NCBI GenBank assembly: GCA_050248155.1
Contig: JBFWSW010000005.1
Coordinates: 1 to 64,000 of the forward strand
DNA: 64,000 nt
Origin: VFMC01 sp050248155
GTDB taxonomy: Bacteria; Actinomycetota; Acidimicrobiia; Acidimicrobiales; Ilumatobacteraceae
Direction: 5' to 3'
Part shown: piece after piece, positions 16,982-26,657 of the stretch
Layout: every line of letters begins with the position of its first letter
How positions within the stretch are numbered: position 1 is the first letter of the stretch
Notes under the pieces: model-generated
Databases searched by the model: none
What the model was told of the DNA's origin: nothing
Seen by the model: the letters and a program-made list of their open reading frames with translations, nothing else
Made by a program: the position numbers and the translations under genes

Positions 16982-17006
16982 CACGGACAACCTCTCACAA
17001 CGCGCG

Positions 17007-18506
17007 TCACAGCAGGGCCTGCACGCGCTCGATCGTGTCGGCCTCGCTCGCCGGCTTGTCCGGTCGGTAGCGCCTGACCCGTGCGAAGCGGAGGGCGACG
17101 CCACCCGGGTAGCGGCGCGACACCTGCACGCCGTCGAGCGCGATCTCGACCACCAGCTCGGGGCGGACGTGCACGGTGATGCCCTCGGTCGCGAGCGCGC
17201 GTGCCTGCAGCTCGGTGGTCTGCCACCGGAGGAGCTCGTCGGTGAGGCCCTTGAAGGTCTTGCCCACCATGAGATACGAGCCGTCCTCCCCTCGTGCTCC
17301 GAGATGGAGATTGCTCAACCAACCGGTGCGCCGGCCGTGGCCCCATTCGGCGGCGATGACGACGAGGTCGAGGGTGTGCACGGGCTTGACCTTCCGCCAC
17401 GTCGCCCCGCGCCGGCCGGCTTGATAGGGCGAGTCGAGCGCCTTCACCACGACGCCCTCGTGGCCCGCCGCGAGCGCTCCGGTGGCGAACTGATCGGCCA
17501 CCTCCGCGTCGTCGGTGTCGACGGACGGCATGATCAACCCCGACGGCAACGCATCGTTCAACAACCGCTTCCGCGCCGACAACGGCTCGTCGATCAACGA
17601 TCGCCCGTCGACGTGGAGCACGTCGAAGAAGAACGCATCCGTCGTGCCGAGACCGCTCATCGTGTCCTGGAACCGGTGCGGCCGTCCGTCCTCCGAGAAG
17701 GCGAGCGACTCACCGTCGAGCACGATCTCGTCCGCGTCGAGGCCGCGCACGGCGGCCACCACCGTCGGCAACGACACGGTGAGCTCGTTGAGCCCGCGCG
17801 AGAAGAGGCGCACCTGGTCGCCTCGCTTGTGGGCCTGGACCCGGATGCCGTCGAGCTTCCACTCGACGCTCGCTCGTCCCGTCGAGCGCAAGGCGTCGCC
17901 TGCGCTCGGCGAGGTCGTCGCGAGCATCGGCTGCACCGCCACGAGTGGGGTGAGACCGACATCGAGCGACTCGCCGCCGAGGGCTCGCGCGGCCGCGGCA
18001 CCGAGGTCGCCGAGCAGCATCGTTGCCCGCCGAACGTCGGCGAGAGGTGCACCTGCCGCCTTGGCCACGGCATCGGTGACGACACCCTCGTTCGCGCCCT
18101 GGCGCATCTCGCCGAGCAACGTGCGGACGAAGTGATCCTGCTCGTCGGAGGACAGCCGGGACATGAGTGCGACGAGCGCCTGCTCACGGTCGCGCTGCGA
18201 GCCGGCTCCGATCGTCGTCGCGACGAGGCCGATCACACGGTCGATCTCGGCGACGTCCACGGACGGCTCGGACGCCGGATCGACACGCGCGTCACGCAGC
18301 GTCGCCCACCCGACGCCGATCCGGCCCTGGCGTGGCGAGCCGGTGAGCAGCCCGACGACGATCGGTGCCTCGTCCCGCGACGCCATCCGCAACAGGTCGG
18401 CGAAGATGGCGACCTTCTCGCTCCGCTTGGACGTCGCCGCGACACGGGTCGCAGCGATCACGACGTCGGAGTAGCGCACACCATCATTCAAGCCGCTCGC
18501 GACCAC
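17007..18506 (-). CDS. ATP-dependent DNA ligase
   Basis: Up to 499 residues from GTG 18506; GTG 18479 (VRYSDVVIAAT) is an equally good start and matches the usual N-terminus. The DNA-binding domain comes first, then the adenylation domain with motif I EWKLDGIRVQAH (nucleophile about K217), motif III FFFDVLHVDG, motif IV GHEGVVVKALDSPY and motif V TWRKVKP; the OB domain has ELVVEIALDGVQ and the tail RFARVRRYRPDK. This matches the LigB/ligase I-type enzymes of mycobacteria, which are accessory to the NAD-dependent LigA. It is followed by the phosphatase-fold gene. Confidence 0.93.
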   Translation of the reverse strand: MVASGLNDGVRYSDVVIAATRVAATSKRSEKVAIFADLLRMASRDEAPIVVGLLTGSPRQGRIGVGWATLRDARVDPASEPSVDVAEIDRVIGLVATTIGAGSQRDREQALVALMSRLSSDEQDHFVRTLLGEMRQGANEGVVTDAVAKAAGAPLADVRRATMLLGDLGAAAARALGGESLDVGLTPLVAVQPMLATTSPSAGDALRSTGRASVEWKLDGIRVQAHKRGDQVRLFSRGLNELTVSLPTVVAAVRGLDADEIVLDGESLAFSEDGRPHRFQDTMSGLGTTDAFFFDVLHVDGRSLIDEPLSARKRLLNDALPSGLIMPSVDTDDAEVADQFATGALAAGHEGVVVKALDSPYQAGRRGATWRKVKPVHTLDLVVIAAEWGHGRRTGWLSNLHLGARGEDGSYLMVGKTFKGLTDELLRWQTTELQARALATEGITVHVRPELVVEIALDGVQVSRRYPGGVALRFARVRRYRPDKPASEADTIERVQALL

Positions 18507-18551
18507 ACCGTTCGGAAGGTGGCGTCACTGATCTCCGACGCGGCGAACGGG

Positions 18552-18932
18552 TCAGATCAACTCGATGGTGACGTCGTGGGCGTGAGCGGCAAGTGCTTCG
18601 AGGTCCGCGCGGTCGCCGGTCAACACGGTGCCGCCTGGCTCGGCGAGCACGACGACGAGAGCGTCGAAGGCCGATCCGGCCCGTGCCCGACGTCGAAGCT
18701 CCGCCGCTCTGCGCGCGACGGCCGGAGTGACCTCACTGTGCACGATGCATGTCTTCACGAAGCGGATTGCGTTGGCATCGCGGGCTGCGTGCCCGTGCAG
18801 TGATTCGACCAGCACCATCGTCGGCACGACCGGAGGCCACAGACCGGCGCTGTGCAGCGATCTGATGAGCGAGAGCGCCGACTTGCTCCTCGACGACAGC
18901 CGCGTGAAGCCGCCGCTGTCGAGGACGAGCAC
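18552..18932 (-). CDS. PIN-domain ribonuclease toxin (VapC-like)
   Basis: 126 residues starting MLVLDSGGFTRL, with the PIN acid set D5, E43 (VLVESLHG), D94 (SAFDALVV) and D108/D112 (TGDRADLEAL). PIN toxins cut RNA, often tRNA or rRNA, when freed from their antitoxin. The GTG start is one base after the stop of the preceding antitoxin gene (TGA-C-GTG), the classical VapBC coupling. The protein lacks a signal peptide. Confidence 0.88.
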   Translation of the reverse strand: MLVLDSGGFTRLSSRSKSALSLIRSLHSAGLWPPVVPTMVLVESLHGHAARDANAIRFVKTCIVHSEVTPAVARRAAELRRRARAGSAFDALVVVLAEPGGTVLTGDRADLEALAAHAHDVTIELI

Positions 18933-18933
18933 G

Positions 18934-19182
18934 TCAGCCCGCCTGCCCGAGCCGGCGGTCGCGGATCCGGCGAGCGATCGCGTCCGCGTGAGTCTGCTGA
19001 CGACGAGTGGGCTCGCCGACCTCTGCGGCGAGGTCGTCGAGGTACTCCGATGTCGCGTCGAGCGCGTCCTGCCGTTCGAGTTCGGCGCGCAGCGCGACCT
19101 GGAGGAGCTCGGATGCGGGCAGACCTCGTCGCTTCAGCTCGTCGTGGAGGTCCTCGGGAAGGTACACCTGAAGGCGCGGCAT
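18934..19182 (-). CDS. ribbon-helix-helix antitoxin (VapB-like)
   Basis: 82 residues. The N-terminal MPRLQVYLPEDLHDELKRRG is a ribbon-helix-helix DNA-binding unit (beta strand LQVYL then two helices); the charged, probably disordered C-terminus (DALDATSEYLDDLAAEV…) would block the toxin active site. Coupled to the PIN toxin downstream. A TATACT hexamer lies 7 nt before the ATG, so the transcript is probably leaderless, and the direct repeat GGCGTAT overlapping it could be the autoregulatory operator. Confidence 0.85.
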   Translation of the reverse strand: MPRLQVYLPEDLHDELKRRGLPASELLQVALRAELERQDALDATSEYLDDLAAEVGEPTRRQQTHADAIARRIRDRRLGQAG

Positions 19183-19200
19183 ACGCCCAAGTATACGCCT
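19183..19200 (-). promoter_or_regulatory. vapBC promoter/operator
   Basis: On the minus strand TATACT (19190-19195) ends 7 nt before the ATG. Two copies of GGCGTAT, 12 bp apart, flank and overlap it; the second runs into the start codon. Confidence 0.45.
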
Positions 19201-19218
19201 ATTCGAGCTGGCAGCGGA

Positions 19219-20187
19219 TCAGCGCGTGAAGTCGAAGATGTTGCCCGCTCGGAGTCGCTCGACGAACGAGTCGTCGTACGCCTCGCCGGGGATCTCGCGG
19301 ACCAGCGCGTCGAGCGCCTTCGCGTCCTCGCCGACGAGGATGCGCCACTCCCCCGCTCGGACGCCGTCGAGGATGACCGTCGCCGCCTGCGCGGCCGTCA
19401 TCGGTGCGTTGTCGCGGAACATCTCGGCCTGCATCTGCATGCCGTTGCGGATGTCCTCGTCGCTCGCGCCGGCGAGGTCGAGACCCCGGCTGCCCATCCG
19501 CTCGCGGATCTGCGCCAACTGCAGGTCGGTGAGCTCCTTCGGGTCGCGGCCCATGAACTTGAACGAGTTCAGCACGATCGACGTGCCGATGTGGCCGGGC
19601 ATGACCACCGACGCCTTCACGTGTGGCGCGTGCATGCGAAGATCGGTGATGAGCGCCTCGGTGAAGCCCTTCACCGCGAACTTCGCCGCGCAGTACGCGG
19701 TGTGGGCGATCCCCGGGCCGAGCGATGCCCAGAACCCGTTGACGCTGCTGGTGTTCACGATGTGCCCCTCGGTGCCGGCCAGCAGCATGGGCAGGAACAC
19801 ACGCGTACCGCTGTAGACGCCACCCCAGCACACCGCGAACGTCTTGTCCCACTCTGCTCGATCGTCGAGCACGAAGCTCCCGCCGCCGGACACCCCCGCG
19901 TTGTTGAAGAGCAGGTTGATGTGATCGGACCGATGCGCCTGGGCGACGTGCTGTTGGAACGCGACGAGCTCGTCCTCGAGGGACACGTCGGCGACGAACC
20001 CCGAGACACGTGTGCCGGCGGGAGCCTCGGCCAAGGCCAGCCCCTCCGTCTCGGCCATGTTCTCGGCCGACACGTCGCACATCGATACGTGGCAGCCCTC
20101 CGCGGCGAGCTGCCGCACGAGCTCGCGACCCATCCCGGTACCGCCGCCGGTGACCACCGCGATGCGTCCGTCGAAGCGATCCATCAT
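19219..20187 (-). CDS. SDR family oxidoreductase
   Basis: About 322 residues. The NAD(P) motif is VTGGGTGMGREL near the N-terminus, followed by CDVSAENMAE, NNAG (FNNAGVSGGG), the catalytic serine in NTSSVNGFW and YCAAK (Y-x-x-x-K). A strongly placed GGGGGAC precedes two adjacent ATG codons (20187 and 20184); either may be used. Length exceeds the classical 250 residues because of a C-terminal extension (GASDEDIRNGMQMQ…). Divergent from an acyl-CoA dehydrogenase, which suggests a shared lipid-metabolism role (inference). Confidence 0.9.
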   Translation of the reverse strand: MMDRFDGRIAVVTGGGTGMGRELVRQLAAEGCHVSMCDVSAENMAETEGLALAEAPAGTRVSGFVADVSLEDELVAFQQHVAQAHRSDHINLLFNNAGVSGGGSFVLDDRAEWDKTFAVCWGGVYSGTRVFLPMLLAGTEGHIVNTSSVNGFWASLGPGIAHTAYCAAKFAVKGFTEALITDLRMHAPHVKASVVMPGHIGTSIVLNSFKFMGRDPKELTDLQLAQIRERMGSRGLDLAGASDEDIRNGMQMQAEMFRDNAPMTAAQAATVILDGVRAGEWRILVGEDAKALDALVREIPGEAYDDSFVERLRAGNIFDFTR

Positions 20188-20296
20188 GTCCCCCGTTCTG
20201 CTGTCGCGAACCGCGGCGACGCTATCGAAGGACCACCGACCCGGCAGACTCGGAGCACAACTTGATGAGGGGGTCGTCAGGTGGTTGGCTGTCTCG

Positions 20297-21613
20297 ATGA
20301 CCAACCCTTCGTCGATCGTCACCGACGTGCTCGACGAGCTCGACGCGTGGCTCGCCGAGAACTGGGATCCCGACCTGACGGTCGCGGAGTGGTGGAACCG
20401 GCTCGGTCTCAGCGGCTGGGCCGCTCCCTCGCTGCCCTCGTCGGCCTACGGCAAGGACCTGTCGCGCAACGACGCCATCGCGGTCGCGCGGCGCATCGTC
20501 GAGCGGGGCGCGCTGGCCGCACCCGGGGGACTCGGCATGCTGCTCGCCGCGCCGACGATCGCGACTCACGGCACACCCGAGCAGATCGAGCGCTTCGTCC
20601 GACCGATCGTCACCGGCGCACACGCCTGGTGCCAGCTGTTCAGCGAGCCCGGTGCCGGGTCCGATCTCGCCGGCCTCGGCACACGTGCGACGCGCGACGG
20701 CGACGAGTGGGTGGTGAACGGCCAGAAGGTCTGGACGTCAGGTGGGCAGATCGCCGACATGGGGATGCTCATCGCGCGCACCGCGCCCGAGGTGCCCAAG
20801 CACCAGGGCATCAGCTGGTTCGCCTTCGACATGCACCAGCCGGCCGCGGTCGACGTCCGACCGCTGCGCGAGATGACCGGACGCTCGCTCTTCAACGAGG
20901 TGTTCCTCAGCGACGCGCGAGTGGACGACGACGCGCTCGTCGGAGGGCTCCACAACGGCTGGTCGGTCGCCAACACGACGCTCGCCTTCGAGCGGAGCGG
21001 CCTGGGCGCGGGTGCAGGCGCCGCTGCTGCGCTCGCCAACCCCGGCACGATCGCAGGCGACCTCCCCAAGCGAGCCGGCGACTTCGCGGCGAAGGCACGA
21101 ACCCCCGGATCGGGCGGCAGCGGCGCTGCGATCACGGCGGGCTCGCAGCGGATGTTCACCGAGCTCGCCAAGGCCAACGGCAAGATCGCCGACCCGACGA
21201 TCCGTCAGGCGCTGATGCGCCTGCACACGTTGAGCGAGATCGGCCGCTTCACGATGCTGCGCCTGAAGGCCGAGAAGGCCGCGGGGCGCGACATCCCCGG
21301 CGCGGGGAACATCGCCAAGCTCTCGATGAGCGAGATCGTGCGACAGTCACGCGATCTCGGGCTCGCCGTCACCGGCGCGTACGGCACGTTGCACGGCTAC
21401 GATCGCGCGTCGGCGACCGCGCTCGAGCATGCGACCGGCAACCCCTACCTCGGCTTCGTCACCGAGATGGCGCTGTTCGCCCAGGCACCTCCCATCTACG
21501 GCGGCACCGACCAGGTGCAGCGCAACATCCTCGGCGAGCGGGTGCTCGGTCTCCCGAAGGAGCCGAACAACGATCGAGTGGTGCCCTGGAGCGAGCTACC
21601 GAAGAACGGTTGA
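20297..21613 (+). CDS. acyl-CoA dehydrogenase family protein
   Basis: 438 residues from ATG 20297. The FAD-binding signature FSEPGAGSDLAGL and VVNGQKVWTSGG, then the C-terminal helical motif GAYGTLHGYD and YGGTDQVQRNILGERVLGLP, mark an FAD-dependent acyl-CoA dehydrogenase, which introduces the alpha-beta double bond. WGNRL-type N-terminal motif (AEWWNRLGLSGW) is like large actinobacterial FadE members. The 3' end overlaps the convergent c-di-GMP gene by 18 bp. Substrate chain or sterol use is not evident. Confidence 0.93.
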   Translation: MTNPSSIVTDVLDELDAWLAENWDPDLTVAEWWNRLGLSGWAAPSLPSSAYGKDLSRNDAIAVARRIVERGALAAPGGLGMLLAAPTIATHGTPEQIERFVRPIVTGAHAWCQLFSEPGAGSDLAGLGTRATRDGDEWVVNGQKVWTSGGQIADMGMLIARTAPEVPKHQGISWFAFDMHQPAAVDVRPLREMTGRSLFNEVFLSDARVDDDALVGGLHNGWSVANTTLAFERSGLGAGAGAAAALANPGTIAGDLPKRAGDFAAKARTPGSGGSGAAITAGSQRMFTELAKANGKIADPTIRQALMRLHTLSEIGRFTMLRLKAEKAAGRDIPGAGNIAKLSMSEIVRQSRDLGLAVTGAYGTLHGYDRASATALEHATGNPYLGFVTEMALFAQAPPIYGGTDQVQRNILGERVLGLPKEPNNDRVVPWSELPKNG

Positions 21614-24600
21614 TTCCGTCGGCGGTGCCGTCATCTCCGGGGCGACGGCCACCCCGTCACCGCCCGTGCGCTTCGCGGTGTACATCGCATGGTCGGCGGC
21701 CATCAGCAGCGCGTCCGGGTCGGCCGTCCCACCCCGCTGGTGGGCGACGCCCACGCTGGCGCCGAGGTGCACGGTCACCTCGGCGACCGACAGCGGCACA
21801 CCGATGCTCTCGACGATGCGTCGTGCGATCGAGAGCGCTCCGGCCCTGTCGGTCTCGGGGCAGAGCACGACGAACTCGTCACCGCCCGTGCGCGCGACGG
21901 TGTCGGAAGGACGCGCGAGCGATCGGAGGCGGGAGGCGACGACCTGCAGCACCTCGTCACCGACCGCATGACCCCAGGTGTCGTTCACCTCCTTGAACCC
22001 GTCGAGGTCGATCAGCAGCACCGACACGTCGTTCGTCGCTCCCCGTCGAGCGGTCGCGACCTCGAGGCGTGAGTGCAGCAGGATCCGGTTGGCCAGACCG
22101 GTGAGCGGATCGTGGAGCGCCTGCCGCTCGAGCTCGGCCTCGAGACGCTTCCGTTCGGAGATGTCGCGCACGCTCGTGCGGTACTCCATCGCTCGGCCGG
22201 TCGCCGGGTCGAGCACCTTCGACGTGGAGTTCACCACCCACACCGCACTGCCGTCGGCGCGGAGCAAGCGCATCTCCGAGCTGAACGACCCGGTCGCCTC
22301 GACCTGCACGCCCGCGGCCACGACGGCAGCTCGATCGGCCGGATGGACGAGGTCGCGCCAGTGCGAACCGATCAGCTCGTCCGGGCTCCGGCCGACGAGG
22401 AAGGTCGACGAGGGCGACACGTAGGTGATCACACCGTCGCCGTCGAAGAGCACCACCACATCGGCGGCGGTCTCGGAGAGCAGGCGGAACCGGGCCTCGC
22501 TCGAACGCAGGGCGGCGTCGAGGAGCGACCGCTCGAGCACGTGGCTGATCGTCTCGGCAACGATGCGCAAGAACGCCACGTCGTCGTCGGTCCAGCTCCG
22601 TGCGCGACCGGCCATCGAGACGCCGACCACGCCGAACAGCTCACCGTTCGAGACCATCGGCACCGCCATCATGCCGCCCTCGACCCCCATCGAGTCGCGC
22701 TTCTCGACCACCCAGGCCTCGTCGCACCCACGCGCGTCCGATACGACGATCTGCCCGGGCTGTCGCAGGCGCTCGATCCAGTGAGGGATGGAGTCGAAGG
22801 TGACCGCTTGGCCCCGCTCGAGGCCGGGCGGGACGCCCGCACGGATCCACCCGGCGAGGTTGACGAGTCGCTGCTGGTGCTCGTCCAACCGGTCGACGTA
22901 CACGTAGTCGACCTCGAGCAGGTCGCCCACCTGTGCGCCGATCTCGGGGAGGTGTTCGATGAACTGCCCGGCATCGCGGTCGAGCGCGAGCTGGGCCACG
23001 TCGAGCAGCACACCGAGGCGCGCCTCGCTCGATCGTAGCGACGTCTCCACCTGTCGACGCGCGAGCAGCGCCGAGACGGTGGCCGACGCGCGTTGCACGA
23101 TCGCGATCTCCGGTCGGGTCCACTCGCGGACCTCGGTCGCCATCGCGACGCCGAGGTTCCCGAGGCATCGGCCTTCTGACACGAGGGGCACGTTCAGGCC
23201 GGCGCGATCGGGTACCGGGAAGGAACGCCACTCGTCGGCCCACGGTTCGTCGTGCTCCTCGATGTCGCTGACGACGAGCGGTTCGAGCGTCCGGTAGCGA
23301 GCCACGATGGCAGGCATGGTCGGCCCGTCGTCAGGGAAGACGTAGGCCCGCTCGTCGCCGCTCGCCGACCAACCTGCCACGTTGCGTACGGAGTCCCCGT
23401 CGAACAGCGCGGCAAAAGCGACGTCGGCCCGCATCGCGCGGCCGAGGTGCTCGAGGTGGACGTGCAGCCCGTTGATGATGTCGTCCGGTTCGACCTCGAG
23501 CGCCCACTGCGACAGATCGAGGACCACACGCTCCAACTCGGCCTGGCGATCCGCGTCGGCCATCGACGCGTGGATGAGCGACATGTTGCGCATCGAGACG
23601 AGGTAGCCGCCGAGCAGCTCGTCGTACTCGCCCGACGTGTCGGCGTCGAACCAGACGTAGGAACCGTCCGCATGGCGCACTCGGAGCTCGGTCACCGGCA
23701 GCTCGCCTCCGGCCAGCGTCTGGGCGAAGCTGTCGATCGCGACGGAGTGGTCGTCGGGGTGGACGAGCTCGAGGAAGTGACGATCGACCACGTCGGTGGG
23801 CCGATGACCCAAGATGACCTGGGCCTGATCGTTCACGTACTTGATCGTGCCGGAGGCGTCGAGCACCAGCAGGACATCGCTCAAGTTGGCCAGCATCGCC
23901 GTGAGGCGCCGTTCGCTCAAGGCGAGCGCATCGGCCGCGCGCTGGCGAACCAGCAAGTTGGCGAGGGTGTCGGCGACCTGGGAGATCGTGTCCAGCTCGT
24001 CGTCGGTCCAGCGGTGCTCGGGGTCGACGGTGCCGACGACCAGCACACCGAGCAGCTCGCCCTCGACGCGCAGGGACGCGAAGATGCGACCAGCGCTCTC
24101 GATCCCGGGATAGGTCTGGCGCAGCTCGACGGCCCAGTCGTCGGTCGACGACGCGTCGAAGAACGCCATGCCACCCTCGGCCAACCGCGCCACCCACCTG
24201 GGGAGCAGATCGACCGACACCTCGTCGGGCAACGCAACCGGCGGGTACCTCGGGCTCGACCAGTGCGCGATCGATCGCACCCGGCGGGTGTCCATGTCGA
24301 TGCTGTTCACGTTCAGCCGATCGGCGCGGATCAGCGCGCCGAACCGGGCCAGCACCTCGTCGAGGTCGTGGAGGAACTCGTTGCTGCTGCGATGCATCGC
24401 ACCGTGCGCCACGTCGGCGGCGAACGTACCGAGCTCACGCCGTCGCTGCTCGACGCGCGTGCGCTCGTTCTCGTCGGTCACGTCCCGGCTGACAGCCGCG
24501 AAGATGCGAGTGCCCGGCCGCAGCGGATCCTCCACGACCTGGACGTCCATCACCACCTCGGTCCGGCGGCCCGAGCCCGGATCGACGAAGACAGCGGTGC

Positions 24601-26581
24601 CCGACCACTGCCCGGTCGAGCGCAGCGCAGGGAACACCTCGGCTTCCAGCCGGGCGGCCTGGTCGGCCGAGAAGAGCGTGAAGGTGTTGACCCCATGGAG
24701 CGGATCGTCGGGCGCCAGGCCGATCGCGCGACGCTGCGCTGCGTTCGCGTACACCCACTGCCCGCCGGTCTCGGCGAGGAAGACGAGGGAGGTGGTCTGT
24801 TCGATCAGGCCCTGGAACCGTGCCCGCGCCCCCTCGGCGGCCCGCCGCTGGGTGAGGTCGCGGCGCACGTGCAGCCAGTGCGTGTGTACCCCGCGCTCGT
24901 CGGAGATCGGGCTGATCGTGAGCTCGCACAGGTACGTCGAGCCGTCGGCACGGCGGCTCGCGAGCTCGCGCGTCGCCGGACCTGCCCCTACCTGCACGTG
25001 TTCGAACCAGGCGAGGTCGGCCGGATCGGCCGGATCGAGCAGCAGCATGTCGATCGACTCGCCGATCACCTGCTCGCGCCGGAACCCGGTCTCGGCCTCG
25101 AACGCGTCGTTGACGTACACGATCGGGGGTCGGCGGCCGCCGCCGACCGCGGCCGTCACCATCACCGAGTCGTGGGCGGTGTCGAACGCGCTGAGCAGCA
25201 ACCGCGTGCGCGGCGACAGGATCTGCGGCAGCTCGTCCGCACGCGTCGACGTGGTACCCGAGGTGGGAGCCGCCGCGCCGCACCAGGGAAGGTCGATCAG
25301 CGGGTCGAGCAGGTCGGGATCCATGGGACGCCCGAAGTGGAAGCCCTGGGCGCTGTCGGCGCCCATGCGCACCAGCGCGTCCGCCTGGCCCACGTGTTCC
25401 ACGCCCTCGGCGACGACGCGCAGCCCCAGCGCGTGAGCGAGATCGATCACGGCCTCGACGATGACCTCGTCGGCGAGCGACCCGCCGATGCCGGCGACGA
25501 ACTGCTGGTCGATCTTCACCGTGGTGACCGGCAACTGGCGAAGGTACGACAACGGGGAGTAGCCCGTGCCGAAGTCATCGAGTGCCAGCTCGACCCCGAG
25601 GTCGCGCAACGCCGACAGGACGCCCACGGCGCTCGGCAGGTCCTCGAGCAGGCTCGACTCGGTGACCTCGAAGCCGATGCTCTGCGGCGTGATCCGCCCC
25701 GACGAGATCGCATCGTGGACTCGGTCGCGCACGTGCTCGCCCGCAGCGAGCTGCTGCGCGGCGAGGTTGACCCACACCCTGATCGGTGCGCCGTCCCGTC
25801 GGGTCCGCCAGCGTGCCGCGAGCTCGATCGCCTCGTCGAGCACCCAGTCGCCGATCACCACCATCAGCCCCACCGACTCCGCAGCCGGCAGGAACGCTGC
25901 AGGCACGAGCAGACCATCGGTCGGGTGCTGCCACCGCAGCAGAGCCTCGACCCCGACCACCGCGCCGGTGGACAGGTCGACCTTCGGCTGGGCCAACAGC
26001 CGGAGCTCTCGATCGACGAGCGCCCGCCGCAGTCCGTCCTCGATGCGCTGTCGGCGATCGGCTTCGGCACCGAGCGCGCCCTCGTAGCCGACGACGGTGC
26101 CAGGAGCCGTGGCCTTGGCCTTTCGGCAGGCCACGAAGGCTCGCTCGACGAGATCGACGCGGCGGTCGCCCGCTGCTCGGCACGCGAGACCGGCGCTCGC
26201 GTGCACGACGACGACCTGGTCGTCGACGGTGATCGGCTGACGGATCACGGCCAGCAGATGCTCGGCCGTCGTCCGGGTGGCGTCGGGATCCGCGCCGAGG
26301 ACGCCGACGACGAACGCATCGCGGTCGACGTTCGCCACGAGCGCTTGGTCCGGCACGCCCGTGAGCACTCGGCGAGCGACCTCGGCGAGCACCAGATCGC
26401 CGACCTCGTGCCCGAACCGGGTGTTGACCTGGTGGAACCTGTCGAGATCGAGGTGGATCACCCCCGCGCGAAGTCCGGACCGCTGCGCGCGTTCGAGGCG
26501 CGCGAGCAACTGGACGCGCTCGACGCGCTCAGCAGGACACCCGCTCGCGCGCGGCGCCACGGGGTCGTCGGTGACGGACAT
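21596..26581 (-). CDS. giant c-di-GMP protein: degenerate GGDEF-EAL-PAS/GAF array-GGDEF
   Basis: 1661 residues, no obvious membrane segment. Order: degenerate GGDEF fold (about 25-170; VDRDAF in place of GGDEF), EAL phosphodiesterase domain (185-430; EALLRW, FEVTESS, DDFGTGYS, VAEGVEH all intact), PAS (465-575), PAS (590-705), GAF (735-880), PAS (890-1000), GAF (1020-1175), GAF (1190-1350), PAS (1365-1475) and a C-terminal GGDEF (1485-1640) with intact GGDEF at 1566-1570 and an RPSD inhibitory site five residues before it. Both c-di-GMP synthesis and breakdown are therefore predicted, under control of seven sensor modules. The EAL-first order is the reverse of the common GGDEF-EAL arrangement. 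Confidence 0.92.
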   Translation of the reverse strand: MSVTDDPVAPRASGCPAERVERVQLLARLERAQRSGLRAGVIHLDLDRFHQVNTRFGHEVGDLVLAEVARRVLTGVPDQALVANVDRDAFVVGVLGADPDATRTTAEHLLAVIRQPITVDDQVVVVHASAGLACRAAGDRRVDLVERAFVACRKAKATAPGTVVGYEGALGAEADRRQRIEDGLRRALVDRELRLLAQPKVDLSTGAVVGVEALLRWQHPTDGLLVPAAFLPAAESVGLMVVIGDWVLDEAIELAARWRTRRDGAPIRVWVNLAAQQLAAGEHVRDRVHDAISSGRITPQSIGFEVTESSLLEDLPSAVGVLSALRDLGVELALDDFGTGYSPLSYLRQLPVTTVKIDQQFVAGIGGSLADEVIVEAVIDLAHALGLRVVAEGVEHVGQADALVRMGADSAQGFHFGRPMDPDLLDPLIDLPWCGAAAPTSGTTSTRADELPQILSPRTRLLLSAFDTAHDSVMVTAAVGGGRRPPIVYVNDAFEAETGFRREQVIGESIDMLLLDPADPADLAWFEHVQVGAGPATRELASRRADGSTYLCELTISPISDERGVHTHWLHVRRDLTQRRAAEGARARFQGLIEQTTSLVFLAETGGQWVYANAAQRRAIGLAPDDPLHGVNTFTLFSADQAARLEAEVFPALRSTGQWSGTAVFVDPGSGRRTEVVMDVQVVEDPLRPGTRIFAAVSRDVTDENERTRVEQRRRELGTFAADVAHGAMHRSSNEFLHDLDEVLARFGALIRADRLNVNSIDMDTRRVRSIAHWSSPRYPPVALPDEVSVDLLPRWVARLAEGGMAFFDASSTDDWAVELRQTYPGIESAGRIFASLRVEGELLGVLVVGTVDPEHRWTDDELDTISQVADTLANLLVRQRAADALALSERRLTAMLANLSDVLLVLDASGTIKYVNDQAQVILGHRPTDVVDRHFLELVHPDDHSVAIDSFAQTLAGGELPVTELRVRHADGSYVWFDADTSGEYDELLGGYLVSMRNMSLIHASMADADRQAELERVVLDLSQWALEVEPDDIINGLHVHLEHLGRAMRADVAFAALFDGDSVRNVAGWSASGDERAYVFPDDGPTMPAIVARYRTLEPLVVSDIEEHDEPWADEWRSFPVPDRAGLNVPLVSEGRCLGNLGVAMATEVREWTRPEIAIVQRASATVSALLARRQVETSLRSSEARLGVLLDVAQLALDRDAGQFIEHLPEIGAQVGDLLEVDYVYVDRLDEHQQRLVNLAGWIRAGVPPGLERGQAVTFDSIPHWIERLRQPGQIVVSDARGCDEAWVVEKRDSMGVEGGMMAVPMVSNGELFGVVGVSMAGRARSWTDDDVAFLRIVAETISHVLERSLLDAALRSSEARFRLLSETAADVVVLFDGDGVITYVSPSSTFLVGRSPDELIGSHWRDLVHPADRAAVVAAGVQVEATGSFSSEMRLLRADGSAVWVVNSTSKVLDPATGRAMEYRTSVRDISERKRLEAELERQALHDPLTGLANRILLHSRLEVATARRGATNDVSVLLIDLDGFKEVNDTWGHAVGDEVLQVVASRLRSLARPSDTVARTGGDEFVVLCPETDRAGALSIARRIVESIGVPLSVAEVTVHLGASVGVAHQRGGTADPDALLMAADHAMYTAKRTGGDGVAVAPEMTAPPTESTVLR

Positions 26582-26657
26582 GGTGAACGGTTATCGGCAG
26601 ATCGGAGCGGGCGGGTGAGCGCCTGTTCCGGTTGTCACCCTGCGTCCGCTGACCGTC

